A stretch of DNA of 13,620 nucleotides from the NCBI GenBank assembly GCA_021798635.1, contig JAJZGH010000125.1, positions 1 to 13,620 of the forward strand, given 5' to 3'. The notes under the pieces were generated by a model. That model made no database searches and was not told where the DNA came from. It saw only the letters and a program-made list of their open reading frames with translations. Below, piece after piece: positions 6,939 through 13,125 of this stretch (position 1 is its first letter; the number at the start of each line of letters is the position of its first letter). The translations under genes and the position numbers were made by a program. This DNA is from Planctomycetota bacterium (GTDB taxonomy: Bacteria; Planctomycetota; Phycisphaerae; WQYP01).

Positions 6939-7943
6939 ATGCGCACCGACGCTAAGGTCGCTCTGGTCGCGGTACTGATTATTGTCGTACTGGTCATCAT
7001 TTACTTTGCATTCCACAATTCATCGAACAAGACAGCGGAGAATAACGCGTTGCCCAGTGCGCAGCCCGCGCTGGTGGAGTCGCCGAATCTTCCGGGTTCC
7101 AGCCCGGTGCCACCGGTTCTGACGCAGACAAGTCAAACCCAGCCAGGGCTGATTTCCCTGCCGGCTACAACCGCTACATCCATGCCCGCCACCATGCCCG
7201 GCATGACGGATCAAACCGCCGCATCCATGCCTGCTCCGGCGCTTGATCAAACCGCCACTACGTCACCTGCCGCCGATTCCAACGGACCGGTCGCTGCAAC
7301 TGCCGATAATTCCAATGCGACTTTGCCACTCACTACATCTGCAGCAGGTGCCGGCAATTCCAACGATAGCTTCAGCAACACAAATTCTGCAGCCAACACT
7401 GGCTCCGGCACTACTGCGGGCAACACCAATACCAATGCCACGCTGTATATTCCCCCAGTCACCACGGGCAGTACCGGATCATCGTCGGGTACGACTTCGC
7501 ATGTCCGTCGTCATCGCAGCCGGATGCTGAAGCTTTCGGGTCCGCACAGCGGCGTATACGTAGTTCGCAAGGGCGATACACTGGCTTCCATTTCCCGGCA
7601 TATTTACGGCAATGAACGGATGATTCACGCGCTGGAACGGGCCAACCCGGGCTTGGATCCCCGTCGCATGCACATTGGACAAAAAATCCGTCTTCCGCAT
7701 CACGGCCACGTGGCCTTATCTGCAAGACATCGCACCTCGCATCGGCGGCGCACCTATGCTTCTTCCGCCCGCGGTGGACGCACGTATGTGGTTCGTGCCG
7801 GCGAAGATTTATCCGGCATCGCCCGGAAGTTTTATCACAACCCTGCGATGTGGAAAAAAATCTACAAGGCCAACCGGCGCATCATTGGATCAAGTCCCAG
7901 CAGGCTTCGCGCCGGTGAACGAATCATAATTCCCGCAAGATAA
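6939..7943 (+). CDS. Membrane-anchored protein with two LysM domains
   Basis: A 334-residue protein expected to bind peptidoglycan. Residues 7-25 form a single hydrophobic helix with no cleavage motif, so an N-terminal anchor is more likely than a removed signal peptide. Residues 30-185 are a low-complexity linker of Thr, Ser, Ala, Asn, Pro and Gly, presumably disordered and spanning the periplasm. A basic stretch (188-198) follows. LysM domain 1 is at 207-253 (YVVRKGDTLASISRHIYG to GQKIRLP) and LysM domain 2 at 283-332 (YVVRAGEDLSGIARKFYH to GERIIIP), joined by an Arg/His-rich segment. No catalytic domain is present, so it may tether or organise the envelope rather than cut it. GGGAG at 6927-6931 lies 7 bases before the ATG and supports this start. 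The 172-bp gap upstream contains no clear promoter or terminator. Confidence 0.88.
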   Translation: MRTDAKVALVAVLIIVVLVIIYFAFHNSSNKTAENNALPSAQPALVESPNLPGSSPVPPVLTQTSQTQPGLISLPATTATSMPATMPGMTDQTAASMPAPALDQTATTSPAADSNGPVAATADNSNATLPLTTSAAGAGNSNDSFSNTNSAANTGSGTTAGNTNTNATLYIPPVTTGSTGSSSGTTSHVRRHRSRMLKLSGPHSGVYVVRKGDTLASISRHIYGNERMIHALERANPGLDPRRMHIGQKIRLPHHGHVALSARHRTSHRRRTYASSARGGRTYVVRAGEDLSGIARKFYHNPAMWKKIYKANRRIIGSSPSRLRAGERIIIPAR

Positions 7944-8062
7944 TCACGGCGATTAAAAGAATTCATATTCGTAGCGTTGCCCCGGTATTCCTAATTATCG
8001 GAAACAACGCCCCTTGGTTTGGGACACCGCGCGTTTACCGCGCCGCTCGGGTCTCGTGTCGC

Positions 8063-8162
8063 GCCTGTCCAACCCGAATGTGGATAACTTGTCTGTAAAA
8101 GATTATCGTGACAAAACACTCGATTCTGCGACAATGGAAAAACCTGCCATTGGACAACAGGC
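8063..8162. repeat. Imperfect inverted repeat flanking 77 bp
   Basis: GCCTGTCCAA (8063-8072) can pair with TTGGACAACAGGC (8150-8162) over ten base pairs, with a bulge of about three bases in the right arm. The enclosed AT-rich segment has no coding potential. It could be a folded leader, part of a small degenerate element, or chance; no target-site duplication is evident. Confidence 0.35.
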
Positions 8163-8180
8163 CTAGACCGGTTGTACTAT
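8150..8180 (+). promoter_or_regulatory. Possible promoter of the methyltransferase gene
   Basis: TTGGAC (8150-8155) and TACTAT (8175-8180) are 19 bases apart, in the AT-rich right half of the gap, about 85 bases before the start codon. The spacing is longer than ideal and both boxes deviate from consensus, so this is tentative. The -35 overlaps the right arm of the inverted repeat. Confidence 0.3.
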
Positions 8181-8190
8181 ATATGGCGTT

Positions 8191-8212
8191 GTTCGATGTT
8201 TGTTCGGATGTT
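8191..8212 (+). repeat. Near-perfect tandem direct repeat in the methyltransferase leader
   Basis: GTTCGATGTT (8191-8200) and GTTCGGATGTT (8202-8212) are adjacent copies differing by one inserted G. They lie just downstream of the tentative promoter, where an operator would sit. Whether any protein binds here is unknown. Confidence 0.4.
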
Positions 8213-8262
8213 ATTTTGTGGTTTAAGGTGAAATCGCACGAAAACAGGATAGGGACTTTACG

Positions 8263-9204
8263 ATGGAAATAAATCAGATTTATCAGCGCGACTGTATTGC
8301 AGGCCTGGCGGAAGTGCCGGAGGCAAGTGTTGATCTGGTTTTTGCGGATCCGCCGTTTAACATCGGGTACAAATATGATGTCTATGAGGACAAGCGGGCG
8401 GCTGAGGATTATCTGGCGTGGACCGCGCAATGGGGTGCCGGCGTGGTGCGGGCACTGAAACCCGACGGCACTTTCTGGCTGGCGATCGGCGATGATTTTG
8501 CCGCCGAATTAAAAATCCTTTTTCAGCGTGAGCTGGGCCTGACGTGCCGCAGTTGGGTGCTGTGGTATTACACCTTTGGCGTGCAGTGCAAAACCAAATT
8601 TGCCCGCAGCCACACGCACCTGTTTCATTTCGTAAAAAATCCGAAGAAGTTTACTTTCAATGTTCCGCCCATACGTGTGCCTTCCGCCCGCACGCTGGTA
8701 TACGGTGACAGCCGCGGAAATCCCGATGGTCGGCTTCCGGATGACACCTGGATTTTACGCCCGCAGGATATTCCCGATAACTTCCAAGCCAATGAAGATA
8801 TCTGGTATTTTCCGCGCGTGTGCGGCACGTTCGTCGAGCGCGCCGGCTGGCATGGCTGCCAGATGCCGGAACAATTGCTGGCACGCGTCATTCGCGCATC
8901 GTCAAATGAAGGCGAACTGGTGCTGGACCCTTTTGGCGGCAGCGGCTCAACCCTGGTGACGGCTAAAAAACTGGGGCGAAAATTTATCGGCTTTGAACTC
9001 TCACCGGAATATGCCACGCGCATTGCAGCTCGGCTGGATGCAACTAAAGTCGGCGAGCCGTTGCTGGGGTCGGATGCGCCTTTGAAATCCGCACCCTCCA
9101 CCGCCAACGGAAAAATCCGCATCAACGGTAAACGGGTGAAAGCCAAAGCCGCTGCACAGCAACCCTCCCTCTTGATCCCACCCCTGCCGGCCACGGGCAC
9201 GTAA
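8263..9204 (+). CDS. Solitary beta-class DNA methyltransferase (N6-adenine or N4-cytosine)
   Basis: A 313-residue S-adenosylmethionine-dependent enzyme. The catalytic motif [12 protein letters not shown] (27-36), comes before the AdoMet-binding motif [11 protein letters not shown] (221-230); that order defines the beta class (CcrM-, HinfI- and PvuII-like enzymes). A motif X-like [10 protein letters not shown] (201-210) precedes motif I, and [11 protein letters not shown] (115-125) fits the usual post-catalytic region. The region between (about 127-200) is the likely target-recognition domain; its site cannot be read off. The tail after 262 is basic and Ala/Pro-rich. AGGGA (8251-8255) is 7 bases before the ATG. 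No restriction endonuclease gene lies on either side, so it looks like an orphan with a regulatory or housekeeping role, although its partner could be elsewhere. The large opposite-strand frame over its second half is a coding shadow. Confidence 0.92.
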   Translation: MEINQIYQRDCIAGLAEVPEASVDLVFADPPFNIGYKYDVYEDKRAAEDYLAWTAQWGAGVVRALKPDGTFWLAIGDDFAAELKILFQRELGLTCRSWVLWYYTFGVQCKTKFARSHTHLFHFVKNPKKFTFNVPPIRVPSARTLVYGDSRGNPDGRLPDDTWILRPQDIPDNFQANEDIWYFPRVCGTFVERAGWHGCQMPEQLLARVIRASSNEGELVLDPFGGSGSTLVTAKKLGRKFIGFELSPEYATRIAARLDATKVGEPLLGSDAPLKSAPSTANGKIRINGKRVKAKAAAQQPSLLIPPLPATGT

Positions 9205-9256
9205 AATAGCTGATTAGCACTACAATAGGTCGGTGAACTAATTCAGGAGAGTCTCC

Positions 9257-9523
9257 ATGCAAACCGCCGATACTTACGTTCGTGCCCGCATCGACCGCGC
9301 CACCAAAAAGCGGGCCACGAAGGCACTTAAGGCGATGAGATTATCAACTTCCGACGCCATTCGTCTGCTGATGGTGCGCATCGCCGACGAACGCCGCCTG
9401 CCCTTCGAAGTAAGGGCGCCCAATACTACCACGCGTAAGGCCATTGCTGAATTGGAAAAAGGCAAGGGCAAAAAGTTTGCCGGCGTAGAGGATCTGATGG
9501 CGGACTTGCATGCGGACGATTGA
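9257..9523 (+). CDS. RelB/DinJ-family antitoxin
   Basis: An 88-residue protein closely following the DinJ pattern: YVRARIDRATKKRATKAL at the start (DinJ has FVRARIDEDLKNQA), then MRLSTSDAIRLLMVRIADERRLPFEVRAPN (DinJ: MGLTISDLVRI, EKALPFDLREPN). The N-terminal part is a ribbon-helix-helix DNA-binding and dimerisation domain; the C-terminal part normally wraps and neutralises a YafQ-type ribosome-dependent mRNA interferase. A strong AGGAGAG (9245-9251) precedes the ATG by 5 bases. The usual toxin gene overlapping the 3' end is reduced to a stump, so this antitoxin seems to have no local partner. It could still autoregulate or neutralise a toxin from another locus. Confidence 0.88.
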   Translation: MQTADTYVRARIDRATKKRATKALKAMRLSTSDAIRLLMVRIADERRLPFEVRAPNTTTRKAIAELEKGKGKKFAGVEDLMADLHADD

Positions 9524-9572
9524 ACGATCGACCACGTTTAAGCGGTTGCCGGATGGTCGGATAGGGGGCTAA
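9510..9572 (+). pseudogene. Truncated N-terminus of a YafQ-like toxin gene
   Basis: An ATG at 9510 overlaps the last 14 bases of the antitoxin gene in another frame, the normal arrangement for relB/dinJ-yafQ pairs. It reads MRTIERSTTFKRLPDGRIGG then TAA. The first dozen residues match the usual opening of YafQ-family toxins (MRTIERSxxFKRDYKR is a common pattern). After the KR the similarity stops and no frame downstream continues the fold: the expected DHxLxG, RDxHI and LIY motifs are absent, and a different gene starts at 9583. This suggests a deletion that removed almost all of the toxin. With so few residues the match could be coincidental, hence moderate confidence. Confidence 0.5.
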
Positions 9573-9582
9573 TATTCCAGTC

Positions 9583-10638
9583 ATGTATTCACGCAGTCGC
9601 AACCTTTACAGTTTTTTGATCATTGCTCTGGCGGTAAGTCTTGCCGGTTGTGCAAGCAGTGGCCAGTGGCCGGTGGGATTGAATTCTGCGGCGCGGCGGC
9701 GTTTGCGAGTGCTGCCTCCGGTGTCTGTGGCCTGGCCCGGCGGGCCGGCGGGCGGGCAGATTATTCAAACCAGACATTACCGTATCTACACCACCATTGA
9801 CAATCCGCTGCAACAGCGGCTGATGGCGCGCGTGCTGGAGGCGGATTTTTCCCGGTTTATCCGTCTGGTGCCCGGTGCGAAGCCCAAGTTGCCCATGGTG
9901 GGGTATGTATTTCGCAACCGCAGCCAATGGTCGCACTACACGCGCCAGACGACTGGGACACAGGCCGCCATTTATCTTCGCATTAAGGCCGGGGGGTATG
10001 AGCGATCCGGTGTATTTGTCGCCTACCGTTCTAACGTCGCTGAGGTTTTATCAGTTATCGCGCATGAGGCATGGCACCAGTTCAGCTTCCTGGCCTTAAA
10101 AGATCATCTGCCCGCCTGGCTGGATGAAGGCCTGGCTACACAATGCGAAGCCATGCGGTGGCGCAACGGATATCCGATTTTTACCCCCTGGCTTAACGCG
10201 CCGCGCTGGGAAATGCTTCGCACGGCTATTCAGGGGCGGCAACTTTTGCCGCTGCGGGAATTTGCTCGCACGCAGGCGGGCAGCGTGGTCATGCACAATG
10301 GAGCTTATATCCGCGCCTATTATGCTCAAGTGTGGTCGTTTATGCTTTTTCTGGAACACAGCCCTTACCGCCCGAAACTCCTGGAGCTTTTAGCCATGGC
10401 AAAAAAGGGAAAATTAAACGCTCTTCTCGCCCACTGCGGGCTTACGAAAGCAGATACGCAGAATCTCACCCTGCGTTGGAATCGTGTTGCCGGGGAAATT
10501 TATCTGCATCATTTTTTCACCCGCCATCCCGGCTTGAAACAACGGTATGTGATTTTTATTGATCACCTGATAAAGTCCTGGCCGCCCGCGCTGCCGAGAG
10601 ACGGTCATGTCACCGCCGCACGGAGCGCAACGCCATGA
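9583..10638 (+). CDS. Lipoprotein with gluzincin-type metallopeptidase site (DUF1570-like)
   Basis: A 351-residue exported protein. A basic N-terminus, a hydrophobic stretch and the lipobox LAGC put the lipidated cysteine at residue 23. The folded part begins near residue 60. HEAWH (161-165) fits HExxH, with two zinc-ligand histidines and catalytic Glu162; WLDEGLA (179-185) supplies the downstream acidic ligand (Glu182) in the usual gluzincin position. This resembles DUF1570 and peptidase MA-like proteins common in planctomycetes, but the substrate is unknown. It acts in the periplasm or at the outer membrane. The start is the only reasonable ATG after the upstream stop; the nearest purine run (GGGGG 9564-9568) is 14 bases away, farther than usual. 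Its stop overlaps the start of a TerC-family gene, so the two are probably translationally coupled. Confidence 0.8.
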   Translation: MYSRSRNLYSFLIIALAVSLAGCASSGQWPVGLNSAARRRLRVLPPVSVAWPGGPAGGQIIQTRHYRIYTTIDNPLQQRLMARVLEADFSRFIRLVPGAKPKLPMVGYVFRNRSQWSHYTRQTTGTQAAIYLRIKAGGYERSGVFVAYRSNVAEVLSVIAHEAWHQFSFLALKDHLPAWLDEGLATQCEAMRWRNGYPIFTPWLNAPRWEMLRTAIQGRQLLPLREFARTQAGSVVMHNGAYIRAYYAQVWSFMLFLEHSPYRPKLLELLAMAKKGKLNALLAHCGLTKADTQNLTLRWNRVAGEIYLHHFFTRHPGLKQRYVIFIDHLIKSWPPALPRDGHVTAARSATP

Positions 10639-11588
10639 TGCCTGCGTGGATTTTATTTATTTTTCTCGCGGGCACGATTCTGGCTATGGATCTTCTGATC
10701 CCGCAGACCCGTCCGGGTGCCAACGCCTTTAAGCGGGCGGCAATTTTGTGCCTGCTGCCGATGATGGTTGCTCTGGCCTTCGGCGTGTACCTGCACTTTG
10801 CTTACGTTCCCAAGGCTGCGGCACCAGGCGGCACGAGTCGTCAGGGGTTATTAACTTTCAGCACCGGTTACCTGCTGGAATTGGGCCTAAGCGCAGATAA
10901 CGTGATGATGTTCATTCTCATGTTGCGAACCTTGAAAATCCCCGCAGCGGATCAGGGCCTGGTGATGTTCTGGGCGATTATCATGGCCATTTCAGCGCGC
11001 GTGGTACTGATCCTTACCGGTTTGGCGCTGGTAACGCGGTTCCATATTCTTTTTTATTTTATGGGGGGCTTTCTGCTGCTGGCCGGGGTGGCGATGTTTT
11101 TTCAACGGCATGACGAACGCGGCCTGGGAGATCGCCTGATCCGCGTGGCCGGCAAAGTGCTTCCCATCACCGGGACTTTCTCCGGGCGGCGGATGATTGT
11201 CAGGCTTAATGGCCGCCGCTGTATTACCCCGCTGCTGCTGGCCATAATTCTCGTGGGTCTGGTGGATGTGCTGTTCGCCTTTGATTCCATTCCGGCGGTT
11301 TTTGGCATCACCCGTGATCCGCTGATTGTCACCACCAGCAATGTATTTGCCGTGCTGGCGCTGCATCGGCTCTATTTTATCATGGCACCGCTGATGGACC
11401 GCCTGCGCTTTCTGGAAGCGGGGCTGGCGGTGATACTGCTGTTTATTGGCGGGAAAATGCTGTTGCCGCTATTGCGGCAATACGGTTGGAAGCTTCACAT
11501 CAGCACAACCGCATCTCTGCTGACCGTTGCCGCCATCCTGACGCTCGCTGCCGGGGCGTCGATCGCCCTGCCGCAAAAAAAGAAATAG
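10635..11588 (+). CDS. TerC-family integral membrane metal exporter
   Basis: A 317-residue protein with seven to nine hydrophobic segments. It carries the family's two acidic signatures: ELGLSADNVMMF (82-93; compare EKSLSVDNVFVF in TerC/Alx) and FAFDSIPAVFGITRDP (215-229), followed by SNVFAVLALHRLYF. An early AMDLLIPQ (17-24) corresponds to the first acidic helix. Family members such as E. coli Alx, and Bacillus TerC-type proteins, have been linked to manganese export and to metalation of secreted enzymes; tellurite resistance, the source of the name, is not implied. The start overlaps the previous stop as ATGA, with GGAG (10622-10625) 9 bases upstream; an ATG three bases later is also possible. 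The coupling to a putative secreted metalloenzyme is suggestive. A strong intrinsic terminator lies about 125 bases downstream. Confidence 0.9.
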   Translation: MMPAWILFIFLAGTILAMDLLIPQTRPGANAFKRAAILCLLPMMVALAFGVYLHFAYVPKAAAPGGTSRQGLLTFSTGYLLELGLSADNVMMFILMLRTLKIPAADQGLVMFWAIIMAISARVVLILTGLALVTRFHILFYFMGGFLLLAGVAMFFQRHDERGLGDRLIRVAGKVLPITGTFSGRRMIVRLNGRRCITPLLLAIILVGLVDVLFAFDSIPAVFGITRDPLIVTTSNVFAVLALHRLYFIMAPLMDRLRFLEAGLAVILLFIGGKMLLPLLRQYGWKLHISTTASLLTVAAILTLAAGASIALPQKKK

Positions 11589-11714
11589 TATTTACATTTC
11601 GCCAACGTAACCCTCAACGCAAATTTACTTGATGCTCATACCAGCTTCACAATACGCCACTAAACTTCCCCTGCGTTCGCTTTCCAAAACGCATCACCCA
11701 CCTCTCTTCCGCCT

Positions 11715-11746
11715 GAAGCCCCGGCTCCCCGCCGGCGGCTTCTTTT
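11715..11746 (+). terminator. Rho-independent terminator downstream of the TerC-family gene
   Basis: GAAGCCCCGGC (11715-11725) pairs with GCCGG-C-GGCTTC (11731-11742), giving an 11-bp stem with one bulged C, loop TCCCC (11726-11730), then TTTT (11743-11746). Read on the opposite strand there is no T-run, so it acts rightward. It most likely ends the lipoprotein-terC transcript. The T-run is short, but the stem is very GC-rich. Confidence 0.75.
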
Positions 11747-11782
11747 GCGCCGACGCCAGCGGTGCCTCGATAGGCCGGTTAT

Positions 11783-11811
11783 TTGACATGGTGTGATGGC
11801 TGGGTTCTGAT
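11783..11811 (+). promoter_or_regulatory. Putative sigma70 promoter for the DUF3592 gene
   Basis: A perfect TTGACA (11783-11788) is followed after 17 bases by TCTGAT (11806-11811), matching four of six -10 positions and embedded in an AT-rich TGATATATC stretch. It lies just after the terminator, about 85 bases before the start codon, as expected for a new transcription unit. Confidence 0.5.
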
Positions 11812-11896
11812 ATATCAGGTTGGCGAATGACCCACGGCGCTGCATTATATTGTTACCGGCAACCTCGAACGCAGAGATTCGATGGAGTAGGCAAAC

Positions 11897-13069
11897 ATGC
11901 GGAGATTCCTTTTGAGATGGATTGTCCGTGGAATAGTGTTGCTGATTTCCTATGGCATTCCCTACTCTATTCCCGCCCTGAGCCTCTTCATGGGGATCCG
12001 GGGAATGGCCGAGCAGCAGTGGGTGCTATTGCGATATCAGCCGGCACCCTCGAAAATACTTGCCGCAGCGGCGCTGCCGGTTCCCACAAATGAGTCCCGA
12101 TACCTTCCAATGGTCCGCTACAGCTACCGCGTAGGCGGGCACACATATTTTGGCCATTCACTCACGGTTGTGAACGCAGCCTTTGACGAGGCCACGCTGC
12201 GGAAGATTTTGAGCCAGTACCACGTTGGCGCTGCGTGCACTGCTTATTATGATCCCGGAAGCCCGGTGCTTTCAGTGCTTGATCGGCGTCCCAGGTTCAA
12301 CCCATACGGATATTTTCTTCTGGGTCTGATATTTCTTATGATGATCAGGGGAATAATCGTGCTTTTGCGCAACGGCCGGCTAATTCGCGTCGCGCCCGAT
12401 CCGGAACCAGCGGTAAGCCCCGATACGGTCGAAATTTCCCCGGCGGTCTCGCTTTCAGATCATTGGAGGGCATGGCGGTTCGCTGCCGTGGCCGCGACCG
12501 TCGGAGTGTTGGCGGTGGCGCATTTCTTCTGCCTCGCGCGGCCGCCCTATAGTTCGGATGCTGCCTTCGTGTCCGCGGTGTTCCTTTTGATTTGGCTCGC
12601 GGTTACCCCAATCGCTATACGGTGGTGGTGGCTCGGTCGCGTGTTCCGTGACGCTCGGCTGATCCTTGGCCATCTCCACGTCACTGCCGGAGTGCCCCAA
12701 AAGTGTCGGATTAAGCAGAACTGCGTACACCGGGCTGTCGTTGGTCCTGCGATGCTCTCGCTAATCTGCCGCCAGGATAGAGGTCGCAATAAGGCGGCCA
12801 AACAGACAATAATTCAGTTCCAGGAACTGGCGACAAGTTTTCGCGCTGCCGCGGGCGAAGAATTATCCTGGGATGCCGTCTTTGAGGTGCCACTGGAACC
12901 GGGAGTTGGGCCGTTGTCTGATTCCGTTGCGCCGATCTCCTCCAGCTACATGCTTCAATTTTCATTAAGCCTTGGCATTATGGGCACGCTAAAACAAACT
13001 TTTCCTGTGCAATTGCTCACCGAACCTGCACAAGTTGGTCCGCTCGGCCCGGAGCCTCGGCACGGATAA
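11897..13069 (+). CDS. DUF3592-domain membrane protein with C-terminal soluble domain
   Basis: A 390-residue protein of unknown function. A first membrane helix lies at about 10-32; residues 40-158 match the DUF3592 layout, with a beta-rich extracytoplasmic part (PMVRYSYRVGGHTYFG at 71-86, then YHVGAACTAYYDPGSPVLSVL at 108-128) followed by a second helix (136-158). Two more helices are predicted at about 194-213 and 223-246. The remaining 140 residues are soluble, beta-strand-like near the end (WDAVFEVPLEP, SYMLQFSLSL, TFPVQLL), faintly recalling an arrestin-like sandwich. DUF3592 proteins have no established function. GGAG (11884-11887) sits 9 bases before the ATG and a promoter lies upstream, supporting this start. 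It stands alone in its transcription unit and is convergent with a DeoR-family gene. Confidence 0.75.
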   Translation: MRRFLLRWIVRGIVLLISYGIPYSIPALSLFMGIRGMAEQQWVLLRYQPAPSKILAAAALPVPTNESRYLPMVRYSYRVGGHTYFGHSLTVVNAAFDEATLRKILSQYHVGAACTAYYDPGSPVLSVLDRRPRFNPYGYFLLGLIFLMMIRGIIVLLRNGRLIRVAPDPEPAVSPDTVEISPAVSLSDHWRAWRFAAVAATVGVLAVAHFFCLARPPYSSDAAFVSAVFLLIWLAVTPIAIRWWWLGRVFRDARLILGHLHVTAGVPQKCRIKQNCVHRAVVGPAMLSLICRQDRGRNKAAKQTIIQFQELATSFRAAAGEELSWDAVFEVPLEPGVGPLSDSVAPISSSYMLQFSLSLGIMGTLKQTFPVQLLTEPAQVGPLGPEPRHG

Positions 13070-13125
13070 ATTGGATATTACTTGTTTGATAAAAATCGCA
13101 GTTTTACGGCTCTACGCGCGGGCGT

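Larger units (their letters stand above)
7944..8262 (+). other. 319-bp non-coding stretch before the methyltransferase gene
   Basis: No credible gene is seen here; the open frame on the opposite strand (8430 to 8035) has no recognisable domain and overlaps the methyltransferase start. The left part is GC-rich and holds a small hairpin (GCGCG 8029-8033, CGCGC 8039-8043) and TCGGGT/ACCCGA (8047-8052 and 8072-8077), neither followed by a T-run. The right part is AT-rich and promoter-like, with an imperfect inverted repeat and a short direct repeat listed separately. Confidence 0.6.
11589..11896 (+). other. 308-bp non-coding region separating two transcription units
   Basis: No credible gene is seen. 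The region holds, in order, about 125 bases without recognisable signals, a strong intrinsic terminator, and a sigma70-like promoter for the DUF3592 gene; the last two are listed separately. Short open frames on both strands here have no recognisable domains. Confidence 0.6.

Noticed and set aside
6770..6955. 61-codon open frame before the LysM gene, starting with TTG
   Set aside because: It overlaps the LysM gene start, has no ribosome binding site and shows no recognisable features.
8035..8430. 131-codon open frame on the minus strand across the gap and methyltransferase start
   Set aside because: No domain or ribosome binding site; it overlaps the start of a well-supported gene and the promoter-like region.
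8625..9200. 191-codon open frame on the minus strand over the methyltransferase gene
   Set aside because: It is fully antisense to a gene with clear catalytic motifs, has no recognisable domain, and its Ser/Pro/Arg-rich composition is typical of a coding shadow.
11660..11845. 61-codon minus-strand open frame in the gap after the TerC gene
   Set aside because: It runs through the intrinsic terminator and promoter, is very Arg/Gly-rich, and has no domain.
13085..13120. Possible weak terminator between the convergent DUF3592 and DeoR genes
   Set aside because: On the minus strand a five-pair stem with one G-T wobble (CGTAG with CTGCG) precedes five T residues; the stem is too short to call with confidence.
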